From Methylorubrum rhodesianum (lineage in GTDB: Bacteria; Pseudomonadota; Alphaproteobacteria; Rhizobiales; Beijerinckiaceae), in contig NZ_JACHOS010000001.1 in assembly GCF_014199985.1 (NCBI RefSeq), positions 310,001 through 374,000 of the forward strand: a stretch of 64,000 nucleotides of DNA. The letters are read 5' to 3'. A program made the position numbers and the translations under genes. Below are positions 52,881 to 61,519 of the stretch, piece by piece; position 1 is the first letter of the stretch, and the number at the start of each line of letters is the position of its first letter. The notes under the pieces are model-generated. The model made no database searches and was not told the DNA's origin. It was given only the letters and a program-made list of their open reading frames with translations.

Positions 52881-54335
52881 TCAGTAACCGCGGGGCTTCG
52901 GCCAGGGCATCGTGAATTGGTCGCCGCGGCGGACATACTTGTAGCGGTGCAGGACGAACCAGGCCGAAGCGGTGATGTAGAAGGCCATCATCGCGAGGAG
53001 CTGCGTGCCGTAGCCGAGGAAGACCGCCAGATAGGTGACCACGCACAGGACGAGCAGCAGCACGGCCGGCAGCGGGTGGAGCGGATGCACGTAGCCGCGC
53101 TGGATCGACCCGAGCGGCCACTTTCGGCGGAACAGCACGATCGACAGCGCCATCAGCGTGTAGCCGAGCAGTCCCGACAGGATCGAGAAGGTGATGGTCT
53201 GGTCGAGCGGAGTCGAGACCGCGAACAGGATCGCGATCGGCACGAAGAAGACGATGGCGCGGTAGGGCGTGCGATAGGTCGGGTGAACGGCGCCGAACCA
53301 GACCGGCATGTAGCGGTCCCGGCCCATGGCGAACCACGCCCGCGAGGCGTCGTTGATGCAGCCATTGGCCGAAGCGACCGTGGCGAACAGCGTGCCGAGG
53401 AACAGGAACAGCTCCAGCCAGCGGCTGCCCGTGAGCCGGGCCGCGTCGTAGAGCGGTGTCACCGCCTGACCGAGATATTCCCAAGGCATCAGGCCGGAGC
53501 AGACGTACCACGTCAGCGTGGCGGCAATCAGCAGGGTCATCATGCCGGTCATGGTCCCGAGCGGCAGGGCGCGGGCGGGCGAGCGGACTTCCTCGGCGGC
53601 CTGGGTCGTGCCCTCGATGCCGAGATAGAACCACAGGCCGAAATGCATCGCCGCGAGGATGCCGAGCGAGCCGTAGGGCAGGGCGCCCAGCAGCGCCTCG
53701 TGCTGCAGCACCGCACCGGGCGCCCAGGGCTGGGTCGCGACGAACAGCACGACGATCGCGGCGAACGCGGCGGCGGTGATGACGAGATTGAGGGTCAGCG
53801 TGGCGAGCACGCCGCGATAATTGAGGAAGGCGAGCGCCACCACGGTGAGCACCATGAAGGCCCGCTTGTCGATCGCGCCTTCGAGCCCGAGGCTCTGGGC
53901 GAAGGCCTCGATCAGGTCGCCCGTCACGATGGCGTTCGACACCTCCAGCATCGTGTAGGCCATGACGAGATAGAGGCCGACATTGAAGGCTGCCAGCGGC
54001 CCGATGATGTGCTTGGCCTGGGCGTACTGGCCGCCGGCCGCGGCGACCGTCGAGGTGATCTCGGAATCGATCATCGCGACGCAGGTGTAGAGGATCCCGG
54101 CGAGCCAGCACGCAGCGAGCGCCGCAACCGCGCCGCCCTTTCCGACCGCGAAGTTCCAGCCCATGAACTCGCCCACGAGGACGATGCCGACGCCGAGCGC
54201 CCAGACATGCCCCGGACCCAGGACGCGCAGCAGCGCAACTCTTCGACTCGCGGCTGGCGCCTGCGCGGCGGCGGGGATCGCCCCGCCGGCCGGAGGAGCG
54301 GAGACGCGCTCTGCCATCGGTTGGACCGTCGTCAT
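52881..54335 (-). CDS. APC-superfamily amino acid or amine permease
   Basis: The protein (484 residues from ATG 54335, or 485 from a GTG one codon earlier) has twelve predicted helices and APC features: LGPGHVWALGVGIVLVGEFMGWNF in helix 1, IDSEITSTVAAAGGQY in helix 2-3, and LGIEGTTQAAEEVRSPARALP. The first block is closest to ethanolamine and related amine permeases. Three small membrane proteins are encoded immediately upstream and overlap or abut it, an unusual arrangement for an APC carrier. Substrate unknown. Confidence 0.85.
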   Translation of the reverse strand: MTTVQPMAERVSAPPAGGAIPAAAQAPAASRRVALLRVLGPGHVWALGVGIVLVGEFMGWNFAVGKGGAVAALAACWLAGILYTCVAMIDSEITSTVAAAGGQYAQAKHIIGPLAAFNVGLYLVMAYTMLEVSNAIVTGDLIEAFAQSLGLEGAIDKRAFMVLTVVALAFLNYRGVLATLTLNLVITAAAFAAIVVLFVATQPWAPGAVLQHEALLGALPYGSLGILAAMHFGLWFYLGIEGTTQAAEEVRSPARALPLGTMTGMMTLLIAATLTWYVCSGLMPWEYLGQAVTPLYDAARLTGSRWLELFLFLGTLFATVASANGCINDASRAWFAMGRDRYMPVWFGAVHPTYRTPYRAIVFFVPIAILFAVSTPLDQTITFSILSGLLGYTLMALSIVLFRRKWPLGSIQRGYVHPLHPLPAVLLLVLCVVTYLAVFLGYGTQLLAMMAFYITASAWFVLHRYKYVRRGDQFTMPWPKPRGY

Positions 54336-54505
54336 CACGACCTCGCTGCCGTCTCACCGACCTCGGAATCGACGATCTCGCCCTCCTCGGACGAGAGCAG
54401 GTAGCTCTCGTCGTAGGTTCGGTTGGTGCGCAGGAGGTCGAAGCCCATCCAGAGGGCGAGAGCGGTCGCGGCCGCCCAGGCGCCCCAGTTCATCACGGAC
54501 ACCAT
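54335..54505 (-). CDS. 56-residue single-span protein coupled to the APC permease
   Basis: The protein has one membrane helix (WGAWAAATALALWMGFDLL, residues 7-25) followed by an acidic cytoplasmic tail with LSSEEGEIVDSEVGE. A GGGGGAACAC ribosome site precedes ATG 54505, and the stop codon overlaps the permease start (TGATG). The tight coupling and size suggest a regulatory or stabilising subunit. I do not know the family. Confidence 0.75.
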   Translation of the reverse strand: MVSVMNWGAWAAATALALWMGFDLLRTNRTYDESYLLSSEEGEIVDSEVGETAARS

Positions 54506-54588
54506 GATGTGTTCCCCCGATCTGCAGGAAGGTGCGGTAGACGACCTCGGCAGCAGGGAAGGCGGATCGAGCGGCGGACCGTTCGAGT

Positions 54589-54984
54589 TCAGGCCTTCGG
54601 CGCGCCGTCGAAACGCTCGGCGATGACCTCGCGGTACTCTCGATCCGAGTAGCGAAACATGAAGATGAAATAGCCGACGATGATCGCGGCGGTGAGCGCC
54701 ACGAGGCTCCAGTTGAAGGCGTAGTCGAAGCGGGTGCCGATGATCCCCGCGGCCTTCTCCGGCGTGAAGCCGAGCTTTTCCCACTGCCCGGCCATGGTGG
54801 GGTTCTGACCGAGGGACTCCCAAGTCGGGTTCGAAGCGGCCGTCGTGCTGGTGCCGCCACCGGCGAGCTTGAGCCACAGAGGCAGGTAGAGGGTGATGAA
54901 GACGAGAACCAGCATCAGCACGGCGTCGACGATCTGTCCGACGACGGATTGAACCGGCGGCTCGTAGGGCGTGCGGCCGGCCAT
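54589..54984 (-). CDS. Small two-span membrane protein of the permease operon
   Basis: The 131-residue protein has helices near residues 16-40 (VVGQIVDAVLMLVLVFITLYLPLW) and 95-110 (LVALTAAIIVGYFIFMF), a polar loop with NPTWESLGQNPTMAGQWEKLGFTP between them, and a charged tail YSDREYREVIAERF. It starts one base after the preceding stop. It is probably the second small subunit of the transporter complex. Family not recognised. Confidence 0.78.
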   Translation of the reverse strand: MAGRTPYEPPVQSVVGQIVDAVLMLVLVFITLYLPLWLKLAGGGTSTTAASNPTWESLGQNPTMAGQWEKLGFTPEKAAGIIGTRFDYAFNWSLVALTAAIIVGYFIFMFRYSDREYREVIAERFDGAPKA

Positions 54985-54985
54985 G

Positions 54986-55279
54986 TCAGGCCTCCCCCGC
55001 CCGGCGCATCTCCCGCAGGCGATCGAGGTAGTACAGGTCGGTTCCGTAGATCGCGTCGCGATCCTCGCGGTAATGCCGGATCATCGCCGCGATCGCCGCT
55101 GTGTTGAGCAGGACGACACAGGCTCCGACCCCCAATACGAGGTAGGTGATTCCGCACGTGTCGCAGGCCTGCCGCATGGTCCAGAAGGTGAAGGCGTAGA
55201 CGAACCAGACCATGCCGACGGCGAAGATGGCAGCCGCTCGATCTCGACCGAACATGGCTGCGACGCGCGCATCCTGCAT
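54986..55279 (-). CDS. Small membrane protein, first gene of the permease operon
   Basis: The 97-residue protein (ATG 55279, GGGAGGAG ribosome site) has two helices (AAAIFAVGMVWFVYAFTFW and GITYLVLGVGACVVLLNTAAIAAMI, separated by a short loop with a CDTC pair) and a basic tail ending DRLREMRRAGEA. It heads a run of six minus-strand genes. The CxxC pair between helices is unusual for such a small protein. Family not recognised. Confidence 0.8.
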   Translation of the reverse strand: MQDARVAAMFGRDRAAAIFAVGMVWFVYAFTFWTMRQACDTCGITYLVLGVGACVVLLNTAAIAAMIRHYREDRDAIYGTDLYYLDRLREMRRAGEA

Positions 55280-55502
55280 GGCACATCTCCTCCCGGAGGA
55301 TCGTTCTTGCAAGGAATTCTGGCTTCCTTCAGAGAAATATCCTGCCGTTTCGGACGTGCGTCAAGCCAGAATCGCTGCCGCACTGCACCATATTGCCGAA
55401 GGCTTGCGCAGATTGTGCCGTGATTGAGCAGCGTATTGCCTCGGTAGTCGCCGTGAGGGAGCGGGGGGCGAGGCGGGGCGTTTCCCCCGCGCTGCCACTG
55501 CA

Positions 55503-56129
55503 ATGGAAAGATACATGCTCGACGCGGCGATCTACGACCGCCTCCTCGGCACCGCCGCCGCGATCTCGGAGCCGCTGCGGTCGGCCATCGCGGCGGTCGG
55601 CCTGATCGAGATCGCGCCGCCGGCTCATGCCAGTATCGCCGAGCGCCTCTTCGTCGAGGTCGTCAATCAACAACTCTCGACGAAGGCAGCCCTGTCGATC
55701 TGGACACGCGTCGAGGCCGCCGCAGCTCTCCATGCGGTCGCGCCGCGCGACCTTTTCGTTCCGGGCTACGAGAGCCTGCTGCGCGATTGCGGCGTCTCGG
55801 CGAACAAGGTGCGCGCTCTGCAGGCCATCCGGGAAGCAGAGTCCGCCGGTCTCTTGAGCGCGGACCTGGCGGACCTCCCACATGCCGAGCGCTCGGCCAT
55901 CCTCTGCCGCATCCGCGGCGTCGGCCCGTGGACCGCCGACATGGTCGGCATCTTCCACTTCCTCGACCCCGACATCTGGCCCCTCGGCGACGTAGCCGCC
56001 GTCGGAGTCCTGCGCCGTCTCACGGGAATCGACGACACGGAGGCGGTCGCTGCGGGCTTCGCGCCGTACCGCTCGATCCTGGCCCGCTACATGTGGCGCA
56101 GCCGGGATACGGCGTCCGCCGCCGCGTGA
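55503..56129 (+). CDS. DNA-3-methyladenine glycosylase (AlkA/HhH type)
   Basis: The 208-residue protein has the helix-hairpin-helix RIRGVGPWTADMVGIF near residues 137-152 and the catalytic Asp163 in PDIWPLGDVA, the AlkA/Mag signature. It removes alkylated purines from DNA by base excision. It lacks the N-terminal TATA-like domain of AlkA, giving the short type common in alphaproteobacteria. It has no strong ribosome site and is probably transcribed alone, divergent from the permease operon. Confidence 0.9.
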   Translation: MERYMLDAAIYDRLLGTAAAISEPLRSAIAAVGLIEIAPPAHASIAERLFVEVVNQQLSTKAALSIWTRVEAAAALHAVAPRDLFVPGYESLLRDCGVSANKVRALQAIREAESAGLLSADLADLPHAERSAILCRIRGVGPWTADMVGIFHFLDPDIWPLGDVAAVGVLRRLTGIDDTEAVAAGFAPYRSILARYMWRSRDTASAAA

Positions 56130-56134
56130 TCCGG

Positions 56135-56392
56135 TCAGCGGCCGGCCTCAAGGAAGGGCCGGAAATTCTCCAGCCACTCGCGCAGCCAGACCTCGGCGGC
56201 CCGCTTGGCGCCGTCCGCTTCCGGAGCATGGCCCCAGATGTCTTCCGCCAGCGGGCTCCACCACGTCCAGAGGTGGTTTGACCCATCGTATTCGACGGTC
56301 GCGACCTCGATGGCGCCGATCCGGCCGGTAAAGCGCCGGAGGGGCACCTCGGAGATGCCGCCCTGAGTCCAGATGATCGCGTCGTTCGACAT
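56135..56392 (-). CDS. Small hypothetical cytoplasmic protein
   Basis: The 85-residue protein starts at an ATG with GGGAAGC upstream. It has no signal or membrane helix; the end AAEVWLREWLENFRPFLEAGR is an amphipathic helix. It is convergent with the glycosylase gene, 5 bp apart. The longer open frame to 56569 has no protein-like composition. No family recognised. Confidence 0.6.
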   Translation of the reverse strand: MSNDAIIWTQGGISEVPLRRFTGRIGAIEVATVEYDGSNHLWTWWSPLAEDIWGHAPEADGAKRAAEVWLREWLENFRPFLEAGR

Positions 56393-56709
56393 AGCTTCCC
56401 AACGCTGCGGCCGCACACGCGTTCGATGACGGATCGCAGGTGAATTCGGAATGTGACGGCCGCGATGATTCACACCGCGCAGCGCCGTTGCCCCTTGACC
56501 GAAGCGAACCGATCCGGCATGCGCGCGCTGTCTGCCCATCGTCGCCGCGCGCGTGATGTGCGGCTCCACAGGAACTTCCGACCCCCATGCCCGACGACAG
56601 TAGTCGATCGACCACGCCGCCTTCGGCCAACCGCGTGATCTGCGCCTGATCGTCTGATCCGGCTCACCCGCGACCGGCCTTTGGCGGCTGGTCCGACAAG
56701 AGGTGAGCC
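56393..56709. other. Intergenic region without a supported gene
   Basis: These 317 bp separate two divergent small genes. Competing open frames on both strands have shadow-like composition. No repeat or RNA gene was seen. Confidence 0.5.
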
Positions 56710-56928
56710 ATGACTGACTCCAACGTCATTTCCCGGCGTGCCCGCTCCCGCGCGGCGAAGTCCGGCCGCAACAGCAGCGTCGTGCTCGTCGTAGCGCTGA
56801 TGATGGCCCTGGTCTTCGTACCCGTGCTGGCTCTTCACGCGGCCGCCCTCTCCGGCGCCGTGTCCGGCGACGAGACACGACCCGACGAGGTCGCCACCGC
56901 CGTCACCCACAAGAAGGTGCCGGGCTGA
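56710..56928 (+). CDS. Small basic membrane protein
   Basis: The 72-residue protein has a basic N-terminus (SRRARSRAAKSGR) and one membrane helix (VVLVVALMMALVFVPVLAL, residues 25-43), with a short outside tail. The ATG has an AGAGGTGAGCC ribosome site. A strong terminator follows after 25 bp, which supports a genuine single-gene unit. Family unknown. Confidence 0.6.
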   Translation: MTDSNVISRRARSRAAKSGRNSSVVLVVALMMALVFVPVLALHAAALSGAVSGDETRPDEVATAVTHKKVPG

Positions 56929-56953
56929 GCGTCACCGCGAAAACCCCTCCAAC

Positions 56954-56986
56954 AAAAAAAGGGGGCGCCCTGGGCGCCCCCTTTTT
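56954..56986. terminator. Strong bidirectional rho-independent terminator
   Basis: A 9-bp GC stem (GGGGGCGCC at 56961-56969 with GGCGCCCCC at 56973-56981, loop CTG) has seven A residues before it and five T residues after it. It lies between convergent genes, the small membrane protein and the chemoreceptor, and can end transcription from both sides. Confidence 0.92.
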
Positions 56987-57007
56987 CTTGGTCCTGCCCA
57001 AGCAGCT

Positions 57008-58705
57008 TCAGGCCGCGCGCACCGTGGAAAGGAAGCGCGCCACTTCGGCCCGCAGATGCTCGGATTGCCGCGACAGTTCGGAGGCGGATGCCAGAACCTG
57101 AGTCGCGGCGGCGCCGGTCTCCTCGGAGGCCTGAGCCACACCTGCGATATTGCCGGTCACCTCGCCTGCACCGGCGGCTGCCTGCGAGACGTTGCGCACG
57201 ATTTCCTGCGTCGCCGCGCCCTGTTCCTCGACCGCGGCCGCAATCGTCGCGGTCACCGCGTTGATTTCGCGGATGCGCCCGGTGATGCCGCCGATCGCCG
57301 ACACGGCCTGACCGGTCGCGCCCTGGATCTGGGCGATCTGACCGGAGATCTCTTCCGTCGCCCGCGACGTCTGGGCCGCCAGTTCCTTCACCTCGCTTGC
57401 CACCACGGCGAAGCCCCGGCCGGCCTCGCCGGCGCGGGCCGCCTCGATCGTTGCGTTGAGCGCCAGAAGATTGGTCTGACTCGCGATGTTGGCGATGAGA
57501 TTCACAACATCACCGATCCGGGCCGCCGCTTGGCTCAATTCGTGGACGAGGACGGCACTCTGGTCCGCCTCGCCGACCGCGAGCTGAGCCATGCCAGCCG
57601 ACGTGCCGACCTGTCGGCCGATCTCCTGCACCGACGCACCGAGCTCCTCCGCCGCGGCGGCGACGGTGCCGACATTGGAGGCGGCCTCCTCGGCCGCGGC
57701 GGCGACGGTGGTCGACTGGCTCGCAGTCTGCGTGGCAGTCGCGGTCATCTGTTGAGCGGTGGCCTGCAGTTCGGTCGCCGAGGAAGAGACCATTCCAACG
57801 ACGCCTCCCACCGCACGCTCGAAGCCGTCGGCAAGCTCGATCATGGTGCGGCGGCGCTCGACCGCGGCAGCCTCGTCCGCCACGCGCTTGAGCTCGGCCT
57901 GCTCGGCGGCCTTGCGCGCGACGAGGGCTTTGATCCCCTCGACCGCGCGGGCGACGGCACCGATCTCGTCGCCGCGGCGGGCCTCGGCGATATCGGTCTC
58001 GATCTCGCCCCCGGCCATCCGCTCGAGCACGCGGACTAGGCGTCCCATCGGGCGTACGACCCCGGCGATGGCGATCAGACCGAGCAGGCTGAAGGCGATC
58101 AGAAGGCCGGCAGCCGCGATTGCGATCAGAGCCATCGCGGCGGACTGTCCGACCTCCTGGGCCTGCTGTTTCGCGGCCTCGAGGTCACTGATATTGGCCG
58201 TAACGCGCTTTTCGATCGCTTCGATCGCCTTCGTCCGCACCGGACGAACCACGTCGGAGGACACCTTCGCCGCCTCGACGTTCTGGTTCTTCAGCCCGAG
58301 CTCGATCGAACGCTCCGCCGTTGTGAAGAAGCCTGCAACCGTGGCTTTGAGCTCACCGAGCATCGTGCGGCGCGCATCCGTATCGGCCATGGCGATCAAC
58401 CGATCCACGCCGCTGAGGGCCCGTTCCCGCGCCGCCTCGAACCGCTTGTGTTGTGCCGCGAGCGCGGGTCCGTCGGTCTCGAGAATGATGTTCTTCTCGC
58501 TGATCACCGCCTCGTCGATGGCGAGGGCGGTCTGCAGCGCGGTGATGACCCGGGCGGCACGGACGTCCACGACCTCCTGTGTCGTTCGCTGCAATCGATC
58601 GAGCGTGTTGTGCGCCAGGATAACAATACCGGCCGCGACCATCGCGACCAGAACGGCCGGAATGGCAAGTTTCCCAAGAAGTCTGAGATTGGTGAACCAG
58701 CGCAT
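57008..58705 (-). CDS. Methyl-accepting chemotaxis protein
   Basis: The 565-residue receptor has helix 1 near residues 12-33, a periplasmic four-helix-bundle-like domain ([24 protein letters not shown] region), helix 2 near 190-215, a HAMP domain and a long signalling coiled coil with the conserved tip [23 protein letters not shown]. There is no C-terminal CheR-binding pentapeptide. ATG 58705 was preferred to a GTG at 58756. The ligand is unknown. Confidence 0.93.
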   Translation of the reverse strand: MRWFTNLRLLGKLAIPAVLVAMVAAGIVILAHNTLDRLQRTTQEVVDVRAARVITALQTALAIDEAVISEKNIILETDGPALAAQHKRFEAARERALSGVDRLIAMADTDARRTMLGELKATVAGFFTTAERSIELGLKNQNVEAAKVSSDVVRPVRTKAIEAIEKRVTANISDLEAAKQQAQEVGQSAAMALIAIAAAGLLIAFSLLGLIAIAGVVRPMGRLVRVLERMAGGEIETDIAEARRGDEIGAVARAVEGIKALVARKAAEQAELKRVADEAAAVERRRTMIELADGFERAVGGVVGMVSSSATELQATAQQMTATATQTASQSTTVAAAAEEAASNVGTVAAAAEELGASVQEIGRQVGTSAGMAQLAVGEADQSAVLVHELSQAAARIGDVVNLIANIASQTNLLALNATIEAARAGEAGRGFAVVASEVKELAAQTSRATEEISGQIAQIQGATGQAVSAIGGITGRIREINAVTATIAAAVEEQGAATQEIVRNVSQAAAGAGEVTGNIAGVAQASEETGAAATQVLASASELSRQSEHLRAEVARFLSTVRAA

Positions 58706-59082
58706 CTGTCTGCGTCGCGGGACCGTAGTTGAACGTCCGCGGGCCGCCCCCGCCACATCGGATCACGATCATGTGAGGATCCGACGGTTAATAAGAAACA
58801 AATCCTTCAAATTGCGCGAGCGACTTTCGCTAATCACCTATGTTAATAAGCGGAGCCAATGCAGTCGGCAAACTTGCTACTCGCGATCATCGTTGGAAAG
58901 TGTTTCCCGAAAACGGTTGGAACCTATCGCCGCCTAACGGAAAGCGTCCCCACTCATCACTGCCTCGACACCGTCCCTGCCTTGCGTGGCGCCGCCTTCC
59001 GCTCCCGGCAAGCATGCCTTAAGGCCCTGCCGAGAACGCTCCCGGCACCCCCTCTCCATCCTTATCCAGGCCTCGCGGACGC
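58706..59082. other. Divergent promoter region of the chemoreceptor and ABC-F genes
   Basis: The first half is AT-rich. The nonamer GTTAATAAG occurs twice in direct orientation at 58787-58795 and 58842-58850, a candidate pair of regulator sites. No gene or hairpin was supported in the remaining sequence. Confidence 0.45.
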
Positions 59083-60705
59083 ATGATTCGTCTCGACAAG
59101 ATCGGCAAGCAGAACGGTCGTCAGATCGTCTTCATCGAGGCATCGGCCGCCCTGCAGAAGGGCGAGAAGGCCGGGCTCGTCGGCCCGAACGGTGCCGGCA
59201 AGACCACGCTGTTCCGCATGATGACGGGCCAGGAGCAGCCCGACGAGGGCCAGGTTTCGTCGGAGCGCGGCATCACCATCGGCTATTTCAGCCAGGATGT
59301 CGGCGAGATGGCGGGGCGCTCCGTCGTTGCCGAGGTCATGGACGGCGCCGGGCCGGTCAGTTCCGTGGCGGCCGAGCTGAAGGAGCTGGAGGCGGCGCTC
59401 GCCGATCCCGACCGTGCCGACGAGATGGACGCCCTGGTCGAACGCTACGGCGAGGTCCAGGCGCGCTTCGAGGAACTCGACGGCTACGCGCTGGAGGGCC
59501 GCGCCTACGAGGTGCTGGCCGGCCTCGGCTTCTCGCAGGAGATGATGGACGGCGATGTCGGGCGCCTCTCGGGCGGCTGGAAGATGCGCGTCGCGCTCGC
59601 CCGCATCCTCCTGATGCGCCCCGACGTGATGCTGCTCGACGAGCCGAGCAACCACCTCGACCTGGAGAGCCTGATCTGGCTCGAATCCTTCCTCAAGGGC
59701 TATGACGGCGCACTGCTGATGACCTCGCACGACCGCGAGTTCATGAACCGTATCGTCTCCAAAGTGATCGAGATCGACGGCGGCACGCTGACGACCTATT
59801 CCGGCGACTACGTCTTCTACGAGCAGCAGCGTGCGCTGAACGAGCAGCATCAGCAGGCGCAGTTCGAGCGCCAGCAGGCGATGCTCGCCAAGGAGATCAA
59901 GTTCATCGAGCGCTTCAAGGCCCGCGCCAGCCACGCCGCGCAGGTCCAGAGCCGGGTGAAGAAGCTCGACAAGATCGAGCGGGTGGAGCCGCCGCGCCGT
60001 CGGCAGACCGTCGCCTTCGAGTTCCAGCCGGCGCCCCGATCCGGCGACGACGTCGCGATGCTCAAGGGCGTGCACAAGCGCTACGGCAGCCGCATCATCT
60101 ACGAGGGGCTCGACTTCTCGATCCGCCGCCGGGAGCGTTGGTGCGTGATGGGCATCAACGGCGCCGGCAAGTCGACGCTCTTGAAGCTCGTCACCGGCAC
60201 GGCGCAGCCCGATGCCGGGACGGTCGCCGTCGGTGGCAGCGTCAAGCTCGGCTACTTCGCCCAGCACGCGATGGATCTCCTTGATGGCGACCTGACCGTG
60301 TTCGAGGATCTGGAGAGCACCTTCCCGCAGGCCGGCCAGGGCTCGCTGCGGGCGCTCGCCGGCTGCTTCGGCTTCTCCGGCGACGACGTGGAGAAGCCAT
60401 GTCGGGTGCTGTCGGGGGGCGAGAAGGCGCGGTTGGTCATGGCCAAGATGCTCTACGACCCGCCGAACTTCCTCGTCCTCGACGAGCCGACCAACCACCT
60501 CGACATCGCCACCAAGGAAATGCTGATCGACGCGCTCTCGGGGTTCGAGGGGACGATGTTGTTCGTCAGCCACGACCGCCACTTCCTGGCCGCCCTGTCG
60601 AACCGGGTGCTCGAGGTGACGGGTGACGGCATCCGGCAGTACGGCGGCGGCTACTCGGAATACGTGGCGAGCACGGGTCAGGAAGCGCCGGGCCTGAGAA
60701 GCTGA
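59083..60705 (+). CDS. ABC-F family ATPase
   Basis: The 540-residue protein has two ABC domains and no membrane segment: Walker A GPNGAGKTTLF and signature LSGGWKMR in the first, GINGAGKSTLL and LSGGEKAR in the second, each followed by LLDEPSNHLD or VLDEPTNHLD. Between them is the charged linker (about residues 240-310) that reaches the ribosome. ABC-F proteins act on stalled or antibiotic-bound ribosomes. It resembles the EttA/Uup/YheS group; subgroup cannot be fixed by eye. Confidence 0.93.
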   Translation: MIRLDKIGKQNGRQIVFIEASAALQKGEKAGLVGPNGAGKTTLFRMMTGQEQPDEGQVSSERGITIGYFSQDVGEMAGRSVVAEVMDGAGPVSSVAAELKELEAALADPDRADEMDALVERYGEVQARFEELDGYALEGRAYEVLAGLGFSQEMMDGDVGRLSGGWKMRVALARILLMRPDVMLLDEPSNHLDLESLIWLESFLKGYDGALLMTSHDREFMNRIVSKVIEIDGGTLTTYSGDYVFYEQQRALNEQHQQAQFERQQAMLAKEIKFIERFKARASHAAQVQSRVKKLDKIERVEPPRRRQTVAFEFQPAPRSGDDVAMLKGVHKRYGSRIIYEGLDFSIRRRERWCVMGINGAGKSTLLKLVTGTAQPDAGTVAVGGSVKLGYFAQHAMDLLDGDLTVFEDLESTFPQAGQGSLRALAGCFGFSGDDVEKPCRVLSGGEKARLVMAKMLYDPPNFLVLDEPTNHLDIATKEMLIDALSGFEGTMLFVSHDRHFLAALSNRVLEVTGDGIRQYGGGYSEYVASTGQEAPGLRS

Positions 60706-60712
60706 GGGCCGA

Positions 60713-61069
60713 TCAGGGACCGAGCGCGAGGCTCTCGTAGCGCGTGACGAGGCCGGACGGCGCGACGATCCGCCAAGCGGTCAGCAGCGCGGCGCGCAAG
60801 GCCTCCTCCTCGGCCATGTCGAGGTCGAGGCTCGTCCAACCGCGCGTGCCCCAGGCGCCCGGAACGGGCTCGAACGCGTCCGGGTCCGTGTCGAGCAGGC
60901 GCGCCTGCGCCTCCGGCGTCAACCGGACGACCACCCGTGCCTCGTCGGTCCAGAGCGTCGCGAAGATCCGCCCGCCGACCCGAAAGTCGGGATGGCCCTG
61001 ATGCGCCCCCTCCAGCGCTTCAGGCAGCATGAGCGCGAGGGCGCGTACATCCTCGGGCAAACAGGCCAT
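60713..61069 (-). CDS. MmcQ/YjbR-family protein
   Basis: The 118-residue protein has the YjbR fold pattern: ALMLPEALEGAHQGHPDFRVGGRIFATLW at residues about 12-40, VVVRLTPEAQARLL, and GTRGWTSLDLD. The fold resembles a double-wing DNA-binding motif, but function is not established. Its stop is 7 bp from the convergent ABC-F stop. Confidence 0.85.
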   Translation of the reverse strand: MACLPEDVRALALMLPEALEGAHQGHPDFRVGGRIFATLWTDEARVVVRLTPEAQARLLDTDPDAFEPVPGAWGTRGWTSLDLDMAEEEALRAALLTAWRIVAPSGLVTRYESLALGP

Positions 61070-61078
61070 GACGGCAGG

Positions 61079-61318
61079 CTAGGCCCGGCTCGACGGCACC
61101 TGCCAGGCGGTGCCCGGATGCTCGCGCACGTCGCCACTCCGGGTCCCGGTATCGCTGTCGCTCACCCATTCACCGGGCTCGGCGATCTCGACGACCTCGT
61201 CCTCCGGGTAGGCCGCCTCGACGAACAGGCGAGCCTCGCCCTCGGCCGCGGCCCGAACGGTCACCAGCGGGCGCTCGCCGCCCGCACCGCGCACCCGGGC
61301 GATGAAGAGTTTCGACAT
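61079..61318 (-). CDS. Small hypothetical protein
   Basis: The 79-residue protein starts at ATG 61318 (a second ATG at 61327 has a GGAG too close to it). It begins SKLFIARVRGAGGERPLVTVRAAAEGEARLF, consistent with a small alpha-beta fold, and ends in a polar tail. It lies 9 bp upstream of the YjbR gene on the same strand, likely one operon. Family not recognised. Confidence 0.65.
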   Translation of the reverse strand: MSKLFIARVRGAGGERPLVTVRAAAEGEARLFVEAAYPEDEVVEIAEPGEWVSDSDTGTRSGDVREHPGTAWQVPSSRA

Positions 61319-61519
61319 GGATGACATTCTCCGTCCGCTGCCCCAGGACCGGATCAACGCCCGCATGGCGGAAGAGATCATCGGCTGTGGTTCGCAGACC
61401 GCTTCTTTCACGCCGCAGCGACCCCGGCATCGATCGTGCGGCGGCCCGAAAGCGTTCGGACCGCACCGGGGCGCGATCCGATCAGGCTGGACGGAAGACT
61501 GGGCCGGAACGCTGCCGTG

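Noticed and set aside
51883..54404. Long open frames on both strands across the permease operon
   Set aside because: They are alternative frames of the APC permease and its neighbours, with no domain-like sequence.
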